The notes: generated by a model not told the origin, from the letters alone. 64,000 bases of DNA from Peptococcaceae bacterium UBA7702 (GCA_002482535.1 DLGE01000001.1:820534-884533); one strand, 5' to 3'. Positions 17,433 through 27,228 are shown, numbered from the stretch's first letter. A program made the numbers and translations.

Positions 17433-19412
17433 CTATTCGATATATGCTAAAAATTCTGCTTCCGACAGAATCTGAATGCCGAGTTTATTGGCTTTGTCCA
17501 GTTTCGAACCGGCTTTTTCACCGGCCACAAGATGATCAAGATTTTTGCTGACGCCGCTTGAAATCCGGCCCCCTTTGGCCTTGACCATGGCTTCGGCTTC
17601 GTGGCGCTTGAGGGTCGGCAGCGTGCCGGTGAAGAGAAAAGTCTCTCCGTTGAGATGACCTTCCACAGGCTTTTCCGCAGTCATTTTGAGGCCACAGGCT
17701 TTGAGCTTGGCAATAAGTTCCAAGTTCTTTTCTACCTTAAAGAAGCGCATCAAGCTATCAGCAATGATTTCACCGACTTCCTCCAGTTCGGCAAGGGCCG
17801 CAGAGTCGTCTTTTGCCACGGCCTCCAATAAGGCGTCCATGGAAACGAAGTGCGCGGCGATGTTGGCGGCGGTGACGGCGCCGACGTGGCGGATGCCGAG
17901 GCCGTAAAGGAGCCGTGCAAAGCCCACGTCCTTACTTTTTTCAATGGCCTTTAAAAGATTTGCGGCGCTCTTTTCCCCCATTTTCTCCAAAGGAATCAGT
18001 TCTTCGGCTTTGAGTTGGTAAATATCGCCGACGTCTTTGATCAGCCCTTTGTTCAGCAAGGTGGCGGTAATGGCCGGGCCCAGGCCCTCGATATCCATGG
18101 CGTTTTTGGAAACGAAATGCCTGATGTTTTCTCTGATCCGGCCGGGACAGCTTTCGTTGACGCAGCGCAGCGCTACTTCCTCCTCAAGACGTACCACCGG
18201 CTCGCCGCAGACAGGACAATGACCGGGAAAAACAAAGGGTTCTTCGTTTCCCCGGCGTTTCTCCGTTAGGGAGCGGACCACTTCGGGAATGACGTCGCCG
18301 GCTTTATGGATCACTACCCGGTCGCCGACGCGGATATCTTTCTCTTTCAGATAATCGGGATTATGCAGGCTGACCTTACTGATCAGGGATCCCGCCAAAA
18401 AAACCGGTTCCAAAATCCCTAAGGGTGTCAGCACGCCGGTTCTGCCCAAAGAGATGCTGATCTCTTTCAAGGTGGTTTCCTTTTCTTCCGCCGGGAATTT
18501 ATAGGCAATGGCATACCGAGGCGCTTTGGCGGTGGCGCCGATCAAGTCATGATAGCGAAAATCATTCAATTTGAAGACGAGACCGTCGGTATCATAAGGC
18601 AATGCCCGGCGCGCCTCGGCTTTTTCTTCGAGAAACGATTGGATTTCCTCCATGTCGGCAATCCTTTGCCAATCGCCGTTGACGAGAAAACCGTTCTCAC
18701 TCAGAAACGTCAGGGTATCTTCTTGGGTCATGGGGAGTCGCCCCTCACCGTAAACGATATCGTAAGCGAACACAGCCAAGGGACGTTTGGCGGCGATTTT
18801 AGGGTCCAACTGCCGCAAAGACCCGGCGGCGGCATTACGGGGATTGGCGAAAAGCGTTTCTCCCGCTTCTTCCCGCTCCTGATTCAGCTTGGCAAAGGCA
18901 TTTTTGGGTAAATAGGCTTCGCCTCTCACCACCAGTTTACCCTGAAAAGGGATGAGCAGCGGCACGGTTTTCACGGTACGCAAATTCTCCGTGATATCTT
19001 CGCCGACTCTGCCGTCGCCCCTGGTGGCCCCTTGGACAAAGCGGCCCTTTTCATAAGTTAAGGTCACGGTAAGACCGTCGATCTTCCATTCCGCGATGTA
19101 CGAGGGATTTTCCACACCGGCTTTCAACAGCCGCTGCTGGAAATCCTTTAGTTCCCCCGGGGAAAAGGTGTTGCTCAAGGAGAGCAGCGGCAAGGGATGC
19201 TCCACCGGCGTAAAACCGGCCACGGGACGGCCACCCACCCGCTGCGTGGGACTGTCCTCCCGCTTCCATTGGGGATACTGCCCCTCCAGGGCTTCCAGTT
19301 CTTTGATGGCGGCATCATAGTCATTGTCGCTGACCACAGGACGATCTTCTTCGTAATAGGCTTTATTCCACTGATTCAGCTTTTCCGTCAGCTCGTCGAT
19401 TTTTTCTTTCAT
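17433..19412 (-). CDS. ligA: NAD-dependent DNA ligase LigA
   Basis: A 659-residue ligase sealing nicks in replication and repair. The adenylated Lys is in AEWKIDGLTVTL (about residue 112). Then come the OB fold, a four-Cys zinc finger (CPVCGEP...CVNESCPG), helix-hairpin-helix repeats (MDIEGLG, LLYGLGIRHVG) and a C-terminal BRCT domain. The frame stays open 58 codons further upstream, but that part is read inside pcrA and unlike LigA; the ATG at 19412, one base after the pcrA TGA, matches the normal N-terminus. Lies inside the purine operon. Confidence 0.97.
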   Translation of the reverse strand: MKEKIDELTEKLNQWNKAYYEEDRPVVSDNDYDAAIKELEALEGQYPQWKREDSPTQRVGGRPVAGFTPVEHPLPLLSLSNTFSPGELKDFQQRLLKAGVENPSYIAEWKIDGLTVTLTYEKGRFVQGATRGDGRVGEDITENLRTVKTVPLLIPFQGKLVVRGEAYLPKNAFAKLNQEREEAGETLFANPRNAAAGSLRQLDPKIAAKRPLAVFAYDIVYGEGRLPMTQEDTLTFLSENGFLVNGDWQRIADMEEIQSFLEEKAEARRALPYDTDGLVFKLNDFRYHDLIGATAKAPRYAIAYKFPAEEKETTLKEISISLGRTGVLTPLGILEPVFLAGSLISKVSLHNPDYLKEKDIRVGDRVVIHKAGDVIPEVVRSLTEKRRGNEEPFVFPGHCPVCGEPVVRLEEEVALRCVNESCPGRIRENIRHFVSKNAMDIEGLGPAITATLLNKGLIKDVGDIYQLKAEELIPLEKMGEKSAANLLKAIEKSKDVGFARLLYGLGIRHVGAVTAANIAAHFVSMDALLEAVAKDDSAALAELEEVGEIIADSLMRFFKVEKNLELIAKLKACGLKMTAEKPVEGHLNGETFLFTGTLPTLKRHEAEAMVKAKGGRISSGVSKNLDHLVAGEKAGSKLDKANKLGIQILSEAEFLAYIE

Positions 19413-19413
19413 T

Positions 19414-21549
19414 TCAAATCTTCTCCAGATTGGCGTAAGCCAGCAAGAATTCTTTGATGCCCAAATCGGGAAAGGCCACTTTGGCTTTGCCGTTATCATT
19501 ATCGATAAAAACGATGACCCCTTCCCCGAATTTGCAGTGGCTGATCTTATCGCCAAGGCTAAAGCTGTCGTATGCTTTGGGCTCAATGGCTTTGGCGGCG
19601 GGTTCCGCTGATTTCTTTTCGGGCACCTTGATATTCATTTCCTCCAAAAAACGGGAGGGCTTGTTGTACATCGTCCGCCCCCACAAAGTGCGGCGGTAGG
19701 CTCGGAGGATCTTCAATTTATCCATGGCCCGGGTAACGCCGACATAACAGAGACGCCGCTCTTCCTCGATTTCGCTTTCCCGCCCCGCTAAAATGGAACG
19801 GATGTGGGGAAAGATCGATTCCTCCATCCCCATGAGAAAGACCACGGAAAATTCCAGTCCTTTGGCCATGTGGATCGTCATCAGGGTCAGATAATCGTCG
19901 CTTTCTTCGAAGTTATCCAAGTCGGAGCTTAAAGAGATCGAAGCGAGAAAATCGGCAAGAGAACCGCCCTCCGCTTCGAAACGGGCGCTTTTATCGTAAT
20001 CGGCAGTCACCGTCAGGAATTCCTCCATATTTTCCAACCGGGACATGTTCTCAATACTATTTTCCTTTTCCAGCGCCGCTTTATACCCGCTTTTTTGCCA
20101 CAATTCGGCGGTAATCTCCGTGACATTGTGGTCAAGGGCGAAAAGGCGCAGCTCACGGATGAGCTCCGTGAATACGCCCAGGGATTTTTGGGCCGCGGAT
20201 TTCATCTCTTCCAAACCGACATGATCGTCAAGGACGCGCCAAACGGAAACGGCGTGAGCTGCGCTGAGATCCTCTAACTTTTCCACGGTGGTATCGCCGA
20301 TGCCCCGCCGGGGTTCGTTGATGATCCGCAGCAAACTGACGTTGTCGTCGGGATTCATAATGACCCGTAAATAGGCCATGGTATCCTTGATTTCTTTTCT
20401 ATCGTAATACTTCTGACCGCCAAAAACCTTATAGGGAATCTTATTCTTTTGCAGCATATCTTCAAGAACGCGGCTTTGGGCGTGGGTGCGGTAGAAAACC
20501 GCCATATCGCGATAGCGGTATTTGCCCCCTTCGGCGTAGTGCTTCGCCTTGTCCGCCACGTAATGGGCCTCGGCCTTCTCATCGGGGAGCAGCGCCGCTT
20601 CAACGTCGCCGACGCCGGATTTATCAGAATAGAGCTCCTTTTCCAGGCGATTGCCGTTATGCTTGATCAAAGCGTTGGCTACCCTTAAAATCCCCATGGT
20701 GGAACGGTAATTCTTTTGCAAACGGTATACCTGCGCCTTGGGGTAATCATGGTGAAAGTTCAGGATATTTTCAATCTTCGCGCCGCGAAAGGCGTAGATG
20801 CTCTGATCCGGGTCGCCAACGACGAAAAGATTCCCCTCTTTCCCCGCCAAAAGCCGCAGAATCCGGTATTGGGCTTCGTTGGTATCTTGGTATTCGTCAA
20901 CGAGGATATAGGGAAAGCGCTCTCTGTAATCGCTTAACACCTCATGACAGGTACTGAAAAGCTCTACGACGTAAAGCAGCAGATCGTCGAAGTCCAAAGC
21001 GTTATTGGCTTTCTTTTGAGCTTCATACTTTTTGTAGATCGCGGCAATGGTTTCCTCGTCGGCGGTGAAAGCCGTCTCCTCGTAGGCTTCCGGATTCATC
21101 AGCTCGTTCTTGGCGTCGGAGATGGCGCACAAAACAGCAGCCGGCGTCAGACGTTCGTCGGCACCTTGCTGCTTCAAAAGGCTTTTGATCAAGGAACGCT
21201 GATCGGCGTCGTCGTAGATTACAAAATCCGGCGAAATGCCGATGGCCTCCCCTTCCATTCTTAAAAGACGTAGGCAAATGCGGTGAAAGGTACCCACCCA
21301 AAGACCGTAGACCTCCGTCTTCAGCAAATCGGCGAGACGTGTTTCCATTTCCTTTGCCGCTTTATTGGTAAAGGTCAGCGCCATGATCTGCCGGGCCGAA
21401 ACGCCTCTCTCATCCATGAGGTAAGCAATGCGGTTCGTCAAAACTCTTGTTTTACCGGAACCGGCCCCGGCCACCACCAAAACGGGTCCGTCTGCCGCGG
21501 TGACCGCTTTTTTCTGCTCCTCGTTCAATCCATCCAGATAATGCGCCAT
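19414..21549 (-). CDS. pcrA: ATP-dependent DNA helicase PcrA/UvrD
   Basis: A 711-residue superfamily 1A 3'-5' helicase for repair and for clearing RecA and stalled polymerases. Motif I is AGAGSGKTRVLTNRIAYL (residues about 29-46), motif II ILVDEYQDTNEAQ, motif III VVGDPDQSIYAFRGA, and motif V/VI LMTIHMAKGLEF with VGVTRAMDKL. The C-terminal Tudor-like tail (GDKISHCKFGEGVIVFID) that binds RNA polymerase in PcrA is present, supporting PcrA. It precedes ligA by one base, a pairing known in Bacillota (pcrA-ligA), but here both are embedded among pur genes. Confidence 0.97.
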   Translation of the reverse strand: MAHYLDGLNEEQKKAVTAADGPVLVVAGAGSGKTRVLTNRIAYLMDERGVSARQIMALTFTNKAAKEMETRLADLLKTEVYGLWVGTFHRICLRLLRMEGEAIGISPDFVIYDDADQRSLIKSLLKQQGADERLTPAAVLCAISDAKNELMNPEAYEETAFTADEETIAAIYKKYEAQKKANNALDFDDLLLYVVELFSTCHEVLSDYRERFPYILVDEYQDTNEAQYRILRLLAGKEGNLFVVGDPDQSIYAFRGAKIENILNFHHDYPKAQVYRLQKNYRSTMGILRVANALIKHNGNRLEKELYSDKSGVGDVEAALLPDEKAEAHYVADKAKHYAEGGKYRYRDMAVFYRTHAQSRVLEDMLQKNKIPYKVFGGQKYYDRKEIKDTMAYLRVIMNPDDNVSLLRIINEPRRGIGDTTVEKLEDLSAAHAVSVWRVLDDHVGLEEMKSAAQKSLGVFTELIRELRLFALDHNVTEITAELWQKSGYKAALEKENSIENMSRLENMEEFLTVTADYDKSARFEAEGGSLADFLASISLSSDLDNFEESDDYLTLMTIHMAKGLEFSVVFLMGMEESIFPHIRSILAGRESEIEEERRLCYVGVTRAMDKLKILRAYRRTLWGRTMYNKPSRFLEEMNIKVPEKKSAEPAAKAIEPKAYDSFSLGDKISHCKFGEGVIVFIDNDNGKAKVAFPDLGIKEFLLAYANLEKI

Positions 21550-21567
21550 AAATAACTCCTTATCCTC

Positions 21568-22839
21568 TTACTTCAGATGCCGGAACGCTTTTTGTCCGAT
21601 ATCTTTACGGTAGTGACAGCCTTCAAAATCAATGGTTTCCACCCGGCCGTAGGCTTTGGCGATGGCCGTTTTCAGATCTTGGTCAAAGGCCGTAACCCCT
21701 AAAACGCGACCGCCGTTGGTGACGAACTGCCGATCCTCTTTTTTCGTTCCGGCGTGGAACACGAAAGTGTCCGGCTGTTCCTTATCTAAGCCGGTGATGA
21801 CGTCGCCTTTCACCGGGGAAGCGGGATATCCCATGGCGCTCATCACCACACAGACGGCGTAACCGTCACGCCAACAAATTTCTATTTCATCAAGGGTTCC
21901 CTTGTTCACCGCTTCGGCCACGGTGATGAGATCGCTTTTTAAGAGCGGGAGCACCGCCTGGGTTTCGGGATCACCGAAGCGGGCGTTGAATTCCAGCACC
22001 TTAATGCCGTTTTCCCCCACCATCAATCCCGCGTAGAGCACGCCCCGATAGGGCTTACCCTCTTTTGCCATGGCCGCGACCAACGGTTTCATCACCTTTT
22101 CCATGGCTTCCGCCACGACTTCCGCCGAACCCACCGGTGCGGGAGCATACGCCCCCATGCCCCCGGTATTGGGACCTTTGTCGCCGTCATCGATGCGTTT
22201 GTGATCCTGAGACGGGAGCATCGGCACAACGGTTTTCCCGTCGGTAAAGGCCAAAAGGCTCAGTTCTTCCCCTTCGAGGAATTCTTCAATGACGATACGG
22301 CTGCCGCTTTCACCGAAAATTTTATCTGCCATCATACTCTTGACAGCGCCCACGGCAACATCCTGATCCTCGGCAATCACAACGCCCTTCCCCGCCGCCA
22401 AACCGTCGGCCTTAACCACAAGGGGATAGGCCGCTGTTTTCAGGTAGGAGAGGGCCGCATCCATATCGGTAAAGACCTCGTAATCGCCGGTGGGGATATT
22501 GTATTTTTTCATGATATGTTTGGAAAAAGCCTTGGAGCCTTCCAGCTCCGCGGCGTCCTTTTCCGGCCCCAACACCATGATATTTTCTTTGCGCAAAGCA
22601 TCGGCAAGGCCGTTTAAAAGCGGCACTTCCGGGCCGATGAAGACCATTTCAATGTCATTTTCCCTGGCGAAGGCAAGGATTTTTTCCGTATCCGTGACCG
22701 CCAGGGGTACACATTGGGCAAGAGAAGCCATGCCGTCGCTGCCGGGAGCGGCATAAAGTTTTGTGAGGCGGGGACTTTCCGCGATTTTCGCGGCGATGGC
22801 ATGTTCTCTGCCGCCACCGCCGATGACCATGACGTTCAT
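21568..22839 (-). CDS. purD: Phosphoribosylamine--glycine ligase
   Basis: A 423-residue ATP-grasp enzyme forming GAR from phosphoribosylamine and glycine, the second step of purine synthesis. It starts MNVMVIGGGGREHAIAAKI and has FIGPEVPLLNGLADAL, LVVKADGLAAGKGVVIA, SQDHKRIDDGDKGPNTGGMGAYAP and VLEFNARFGDPETQ. Full length. It starts 10 bases after purN and is followed by pcrA after 18 bases. Confidence 0.97.
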   Translation of the reverse strand: MNVMVIGGGGREHAIAAKIAESPRLTKLYAAPGSDGMASLAQCVPLAVTDTEKILAFARENDIEMVFIGPEVPLLNGLADALRKENIMVLGPEKDAAELEGSKAFSKHIMKKYNIPTGDYEVFTDMDAALSYLKTAAYPLVVKADGLAAGKGVVIAEDQDVAVGAVKSMMADKIFGESGSRIVIEEFLEGEELSLLAFTDGKTVVPMLPSQDHKRIDDGDKGPNTGGMGAYAPAPVGSAEVVAEAMEKVMKPLVAAMAKEGKPYRGVLYAGLMVGENGIKVLEFNARFGDPETQAVLPLLKSDLITVAEAVNKGTLDEIEICWRDGYAVCVVMSAMGYPASPVKGDVITGLDKEQPDTFVFHAGTKKEDRQFVTNGGRVLGVTAFDQDLKTAIAKAYGRVETIDFEGCHYRKDIGQKAFRHLK

Positions 22840-22849
22840 GTTTTCCTCC

Positions 22850-23404
22850 CTATTTTTCCGACAGCAGCCGAACCACAGCGGGATAAAGCTGATGTTCCTG
22901 CTCTAAAATGCGCTGGGATAAGGTTTCTTCGGTATCGCCGTCTTTCACTTCAACGGCAGTTTGGGCAATGATTTCACCGGTATCCATCTCTTCATCAACA
23001 TAATGTACGGTGCAACCGGTGATCTTCACGCCATATTCCAGAGCCTGGCGCTGTCCGTGGAGCCCCTTGAAGGATGGGAGCAAGGCCGGGTGAATGTTGA
23101 TGATTCTTTTGGGGAAAGCCGCCACAAACTCTTTGGGCACAATCCGCATATAGCCTGCCAAAAGCACATAATCGGGAGCATAGGACCGAACGAGGTTTAA
23201 CAGCCATTCGTTGTACTCTCCCGATTGGGGATTGCCATAGATGGCTTCGATATCCGCTTCCCTGGCAATCTCCAGGGCTTTGGCGTCAAAATGATCGGAA
23301 ATCACGGCGACGATCTCGCCGTTGATGCCGCCGTTTTTGATCTCATTGAGGATCGCTTTGAAATTTGATCCCCGACCGCTGGCCAGCACGACAAACTTCT
23401 TCAT
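22850..23404 (-). CDS. purN: Phosphoribosylglycinamide formyltransferase (formyl-THF dependent)
   Basis: A 184-residue GAR transformylase. It starts VVLASGRGSNFKAIL and carries the catalytic region YMRIVPKEFVAAFPKRIINIHPALLPSFKG and GCTVHYVDEEMDTGEII, with the conserved Asn, His and Asp. The start codon overlaps the purM stop (GTATGA). Confidence 0.97.
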   Translation of the reverse strand: MKKFVVLASGRGSNFKAILNEIKNGGINGEIVAVISDHFDAKALEIAREADIEAIYGNPQSGEYNEWLLNLVRSYAPDYVLLAGYMRIVPKEFVAAFPKRIINIHPALLPSFKGLHGQRQALEYGVKITGCTVHYVDEEMDTGEIIAQTAVEVKDGDTEETLSQRILEQEHQLYPAVVRLLSEK

Positions 23405-24426
23405 ACGTTGACCCCCATGATCTCCGTTTTCCCTTCGCCCTTTTCCAAATAACCCACCTGCATAAAGCGGGGGTCCTCATCCTGAATGCGAAAGGCCGTA
23501 TCCTGGTCGCAGATGACGATGAAACCCAGCCCCATATTAAAGACGCGGTGCATTTCCAAAGGCGTTACGCCGCCGGTTTTCTGTAAATAGGCAAAGACCG
23601 CCGGCACCGGCCAGGCGACGTCGATCACGGCGTTGAGATCGGGTTTGATGCAACGGGGGATGTTTTCAATCAAGCCGCCGCCGGTGATATGGCTCATGGC
23701 TTTGATGTCATATTTTTGCAGGAGCGGCAGGATTTCCGGCACGTAGATTTTCGTCGGCTTCAGCAGCTCTTCTCCGAGGGTGCAGCCGAATTCCGGAATA
23801 ACATCGTCAACAGAAAGCCCCGCCTGATCGAAAACGATCTTTCTGACTAAGGAAAATCCGTTGGAATGAACGCCGCTGGAGGGCAGCGCCAGCATCACGT
23901 CCCCCACTTCTGTGCGGCTGCCGTCGATGATCTTGCTTTTATCGACGACGCCCACGGCAAAGCCGGCGATATCATATTCATCGGCAGCGTAAAAATCGGG
24001 CATTTCCGCGGTTTCGCCGCCGATCAGCGCCGCCTTGCTTTGACGGCAGCCCTCGGCCACGCCGCTGACGATGGCGGCGATTTTCTGGGGTTGTAATTTG
24101 CCGCAGGCCAGGTAATCAAGGAAAAACAGGGGAGTCGCCCCCTGTACCAGAATATCGTTGACGCACATGGCCACAGCATCGATACCGATGGTATCGTGCT
24201 TGTCCATGAGCATGGCAATTTTTAGTTTGGTACCGACGCCATCGGTGCCGGAAACGAGAACCGGTTCTTGATAACCAGCCGTCGGTAGCTGAAAAAGACC
24301 GCCGAAACCGCCGATGTCCGTGAGGACATTTTCATTAAAGGTGGATTTGACGTGTTTTTTCATGAGCTGAACGGCTTCGTTTCCTTTATCGATGTCAACG
24401 CCGGCGTCTTTGTATGAAATTCCCAT
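23401..24426 (-). CDS. purM: Phosphoribosylformylglycinamidine cyclo-ligase
   Basis: A 341-residue AIR synthetase of the PurM/SelD/ThiL/HypE fold. Visible motifs: SYKDAGVDIDKGNEAV at the start, VSGTDGVGTKLKIA, LDYLACGKL, LIGGETAEMPDFY and HITGGGLIENIPR. A 163-base gap separates it from purC, the largest in the operon. In some relatives purF or another gene lies at this point; here I see no open frame of that kind. Confidence 0.97.
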   Translation of the reverse strand: MGISYKDAGVDIDKGNEAVQLMKKHVKSTFNENVLTDIGGFGGLFQLPTAGYQEPVLVSGTDGVGTKLKIAMLMDKHDTIGIDAVAMCVNDILVQGATPLFFLDYLACGKLQPQKIAAIVSGVAEGCRQSKAALIGGETAEMPDFYAADEYDIAGFAVGVVDKSKIIDGSRTEVGDVMLALPSSGVHSNGFSLVRKIVFDQAGLSVDDVIPEFGCTLGEELLKPTKIYVPEILPLLQKYDIKAMSHITGGGLIENIPRCIKPDLNAVIDVAWPVPAVFAYLQKTGGVTPLEMHRVFNMGLGFIVICDQDTAFRIQDEDPRFMQVGYLEKGEGKTEIMGVNV

Positions 24427-24485
24427 ATTGCTCCTTTCGTTCGCCGCCCATTCCCTTTACGCGCCGGGAAGAGTCGAAAAACCCT

Positions 24486-24498
24486 GCCCTTTTCGGGC
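24486..24498 (-). terminator. Weak hairpin with U-tract in the purC-purM gap
   Basis: GCCC-GAAAA-GGGC followed shortly by GGGTTTTTC on the minus strand. The stem is short, so it is at most a weak internal terminator. The rest of the 163-base gap holds no recognisable gene. Confidence 0.3.
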
Positions 24499-24589
24499 CA
24501 ACAGTCCAGGTGTACCAGGTTTTCCTCTACCGCAACGTGTAAAACGGATCAGCGTCTTAGGGAAAGTTTCTCCATTTAGATTCGTACCG

Positions 24590-25303
24590 TTATTCACTCA
24601 AGCGCTTCAATATTTCCTGATAGGCGTCTTCCACATTGCCCAGGTCTCTTCTAAAGCGGTCTTTGTCGAGCTTTTCATTGGTTTCGGTATCCCAAAAACG
24701 GCAGGTATCGGGAGAAACCTCGTCGGAGAGCATAACTTCCCCGTGGAAGGTGCCGTATTCCAATTTAAAATCGATGATCTTGATGTTGCGCTTTAAAAGA
24801 TATGCCTTGAGGATCTCATTGACCTTCAAAGAGGTTTCGGCGATGAAGGTTAGCTGTTCCGGGGTGGCCCATTCCATGGCGGCGATATGATAATCGTTGA
24901 TCATGGGATCGCCCAGTTCGTCGTTTTTATAGCAGTATTCCAACACCGTCTTCTTGAGGGGCGTACCCTCGGCAAGACCCAGCCGTTTGGCCAAGGAACC
25001 GGCAGCGACGTTGCGGACGATGACTTCCAAAGGTAAAATCGTATTTTTTTTCACCAACTGCTCCGTGGGAGAAACTTTTTCGATAAAGTGGTTTTTCACG
25101 CCGTTTTCTTTCAGCATCGTAAAAAAGATGCTGGAAATTTCATTGTTCAGACGGCCTTTCCCCGTAATGGTGCCTTTTTTCTTGCCGTCAAAAGCGGTGG
25201 CGTCGTCTTTATATTCCACCCAGATCACATCGGGATCGCTGGTTAAAAACATCTTTTTTGCTTTGCCTTCGTAAAGCATTTCTTTTTTTTCTATGTTCAT
25301 CAT
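24590..25303 (-). CDS. purC: Phosphoribosylaminoimidazole-succinocarboxamide synthase
   Basis: A 237-residue SAICAR synthetase. It carries MLYEGKAKKMF at the N-terminus, EVIVRNVAAGSLAKRLG, and the ending region IDFKLEYGTFHGEVMLSDEVSPDTCRFWD. The ATG at 25303 has AAGGAGG eight bases upstream; an earlier in-frame codon inside purB has no SD. It starts 13 bases after the purB stop. Confidence 0.97.
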   Translation of the reverse strand: MMNIEKKEMLYEGKAKKMFLTSDPDVIWVEYKDDATAFDGKKKGTITGKGRLNNEISSIFFTMLKENGVKNHFIEKVSPTEQLVKKNTILPLEVIVRNVAAGSLAKRLGLAEGTPLKKTVLEYCYKNDELGDPMINDYHIAAMEWATPEQLTFIAETSLKVNEILKAYLLKRNIKIIDFKLEYGTFHGEVMLSDEVSPDTCRFWDTETNEKLDKDRFRRDLGNVEDAYQEILKRLSE

Positions 25304-25316
25304 GGTTTTTTCCTCC

Positions 25317-26609
25317 TTAAAGACCAATGCGTTCAAAAATATAGTCGATATGTTTCAAATGGTAGTCATAGTCAAACAACTCGTCAATTTCTACTTTGGT
25401 GAGGAAACGAGCGATGTCCTTGTCCTCGGAAACGAGGTATTCAAAATCGGTTTTGGTCTGCCAGGCGTAAAGGGCATTGCGCTGCACCCATTCATAGGCC
25501 TTTTCCCGGCTCATGCCTTTGTCGATGAGGCGGAGCAGCACACGCTGGGAGAAGATGAGGCCCAAGGTCTTTTCAAGGTTGGACTTCATATTATCCTCAT
25601 GGACCACAAGGTTTTTGAAAATAATCAACATCAGGTGGAGCATGTAATCTAAAAGGATGCAGGAATCGGGGATGATGATGCGCTCCACCGAAGAATGAGT
25701 GATATCCCGCTCATGCCAGAGGGCCACGTTTTCCAGAGCCGCAGTGGCATTGCCTCTCAATACCCGAGAAAGACCGGCCACCCGTTCCGCGGTGATGGGA
25801 TTCTTCTTGTGGGGCATCGCCGAGGAGCCCTTCTGCCCTTTGGCAAAAGATTCTTCTACTTCCAGGATGTCGGTGCGCTGGAGGTTCCTGATCTCCGTGG
25901 CCATCTTCTCCAGGCTGGAGCCGATGACCGCCAAAGTGGACATATAGGCCGCATGGCGATCCCGCTGAACGATCTGGGTGGATACCGGCTCCGGCTTTAA
26001 GCCCAAACGGCTGCAAACCATTTCTTCCACTCTGGGGTCGATGTTGGCAAAGGTACCCACAACGCCGGAGATCATTCCTACAGAAACCGTTTCTTTGGCG
26101 TCTTCCAAGCGTTTGATATCACGGTCCATCTCCATGACATAGAGAGCCATCTTAAGGCCAAAAGTCACCGGTTCCGCGTGAATCCCGTGAGTCCGCCCCA
26201 TCATGATGGTGTATTTATACTTTTTGGCAAGGCCCGCCAAGACCTCCCGAAACTCCCACATCTTAGTCAGTAGCAGCTCACTGCTTTCTTTTAATTGCAA
26301 TCCCAACGCCGTATCGAGGACGTCGGAAGAGGTCATGCCCTTGTGGATGTATTTGGATTCTTCCCCGACGTTTTCACCGATCGCCGTCAAAAAGGCAATG
26401 ACGTCATGCTTCACCACCTCTTCGATTTCTGTGATGCGCTCCGCGTTGAAAGACGCTTTCTCCCGAATGTTTTTTGCGGCTTCTTCGGGAATATAACCCA
26501 GTTCGGCCATGGCTTCGGAAGCGCAGATCTCCACTTCCATCATTTGATGAAAGCGATTTTCCTGTTCCCAAATGGCTTGCATCTGGGGCAGACTGTAACG
26601 ACCAATCAT
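25317..26609 (-). CDS. purB: Adenylosuccinate lyase
   Basis: A 430-residue fumarase/aspartase superfamily enzyme used twice: SAICAR to AICAR, and adenylosuccinate to AMP. The signature loop is GSSAMPHKKNPITAERV (about residue 262 onward); the catalytic His is in GRTHGIHAEP and TSSDVLDTALG is also present. Short-form PurB as in Bacillota. It follows purE by 12 bases. Confidence 0.97.
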   Translation of the reverse strand: MIGRYSLPQMQAIWEQENRFHQMMEVEICASEAMAELGYIPEEAAKNIREKASFNAERITEIEEVVKHDVIAFLTAIGENVGEESKYIHKGMTSSDVLDTALGLQLKESSELLLTKMWEFREVLAGLAKKYKYTIMMGRTHGIHAEPVTFGLKMALYVMEMDRDIKRLEDAKETVSVGMISGVVGTFANIDPRVEEMVCSRLGLKPEPVSTQIVQRDRHAAYMSTLAVIGSSLEKMATEIRNLQRTDILEVEESFAKGQKGSSAMPHKKNPITAERVAGLSRVLRGNATAALENVALWHERDITHSSVERIIIPDSCILLDYMLHLMLIIFKNLVVHEDNMKSNLEKTLGLIFSQRVLLRLIDKGMSREKAYEWVQRNALYAWQTKTDFEYLVSEDKDIARFLTKVEIDELFDYDYHLKHIDYIFERIGL

Positions 26610-26621
26610 ACTCTCTTCTCC

Positions 26622-27146
26622 TTACTTCTTCTTCTCTGCCAAATATTCTTGCACTGTCATGGACTGAAGTTTTTCATCTTTTTTGATTACGCCATCGGCC
26701 ATGACTTGCCTGTATTCTCTCAAGGTTACACGCAAATTTTCATCTTTCAACGATAAAATTTGGGCGGCCAGGATCCCCGCGTTTTTGGCTCCGCCGATGG
26801 CAACGGTGGCTACGGGAATTCCCGGAGGCATCTGCACCGTGGAGAGCAAAGAATCCATACCGCCCATGACCATGGTGGCAATCGGCACGCCGATTACCGG
26901 CAGCGTTGTCGCCGAGGCCACAACGCCCCCGAGATGGGCTGCGCCTCCCGCCGCGGCAATAAAGACTTCGGCGCCGTTTTTTTCTCCTTCGGCGACAATT
27001 TCATGGGTTTTTTCCGGCGTTCTGTGAGCCGAAGACACATGGATTTCATAAGGAATTTTAAACTCGTCTAAAATATTTGCAGCAGCTTCCATCTGCGGTA
27101 GATCGGAATCGCTGCCCATCACAATGATTACTTTCGCTTTTTTCAC
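26622..27146 (-). CDS. purE: N5-carboxyaminoimidazole ribonucleotide mutase
   Basis: A 174-residue class I PurE. It starts VIIVMGSDSDLPQMEAA and has SAHRTPEKT and AAGGAAHLGGVVAS, all lining the active site. The start codon is GTG at 27146 with GGAGG seven bases upstream. It is the first gene of the purine operon and is preceded by a strong promoter and a leader hairpin. A purK partner is not in the window. Confidence 0.97.
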   Translation of the reverse strand: MKKAKVIIVMGSDSDLPQMEAAANILDEFKIPYEIHVSSAHRTPEKTHEIVAEGEKNGAEVFIAAAGGAAHLGGVVASATTLPVIGVPIATMVMGGMDSLLSTVQMPPGIPVATVAIGGAKNAGILAAQILSLKDENLRVTLREYRQVMADGVIKKDEKLQSMTVQEYLAEKKK

Positions 27147-27172
27147 GCTACACCTCCAAAAATCCTCCCGCT

Positions 27173-27209
27173 GACAATGGCAAAAGAGGGAACCTTTTTA
27201 GCCATTGTG
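27173..27209 (-). promoter_or_regulatory. Leader hairpin of the purine operon
   Basis: ACAATGGC and GCCATTGT arms, extended inward by A/T-rich and AGG/CCT pairs, form a long imperfect palindrome between the promoter and the purE SD. It does not resemble the purine riboswitch consensus. It may be an operator or an mRNA stem; see findings. Confidence 0.55.
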
Positions 27210-27228
27210 ACGAAAAGATAATATATAA

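Noticed and set aside
19413..19586. N-terminal extension of LigA by 58 codons
   Set aside because: The extension overlaps pcrA in another frame and does not resemble LigA; the ATG at 19412 follows the pcrA stop directly.
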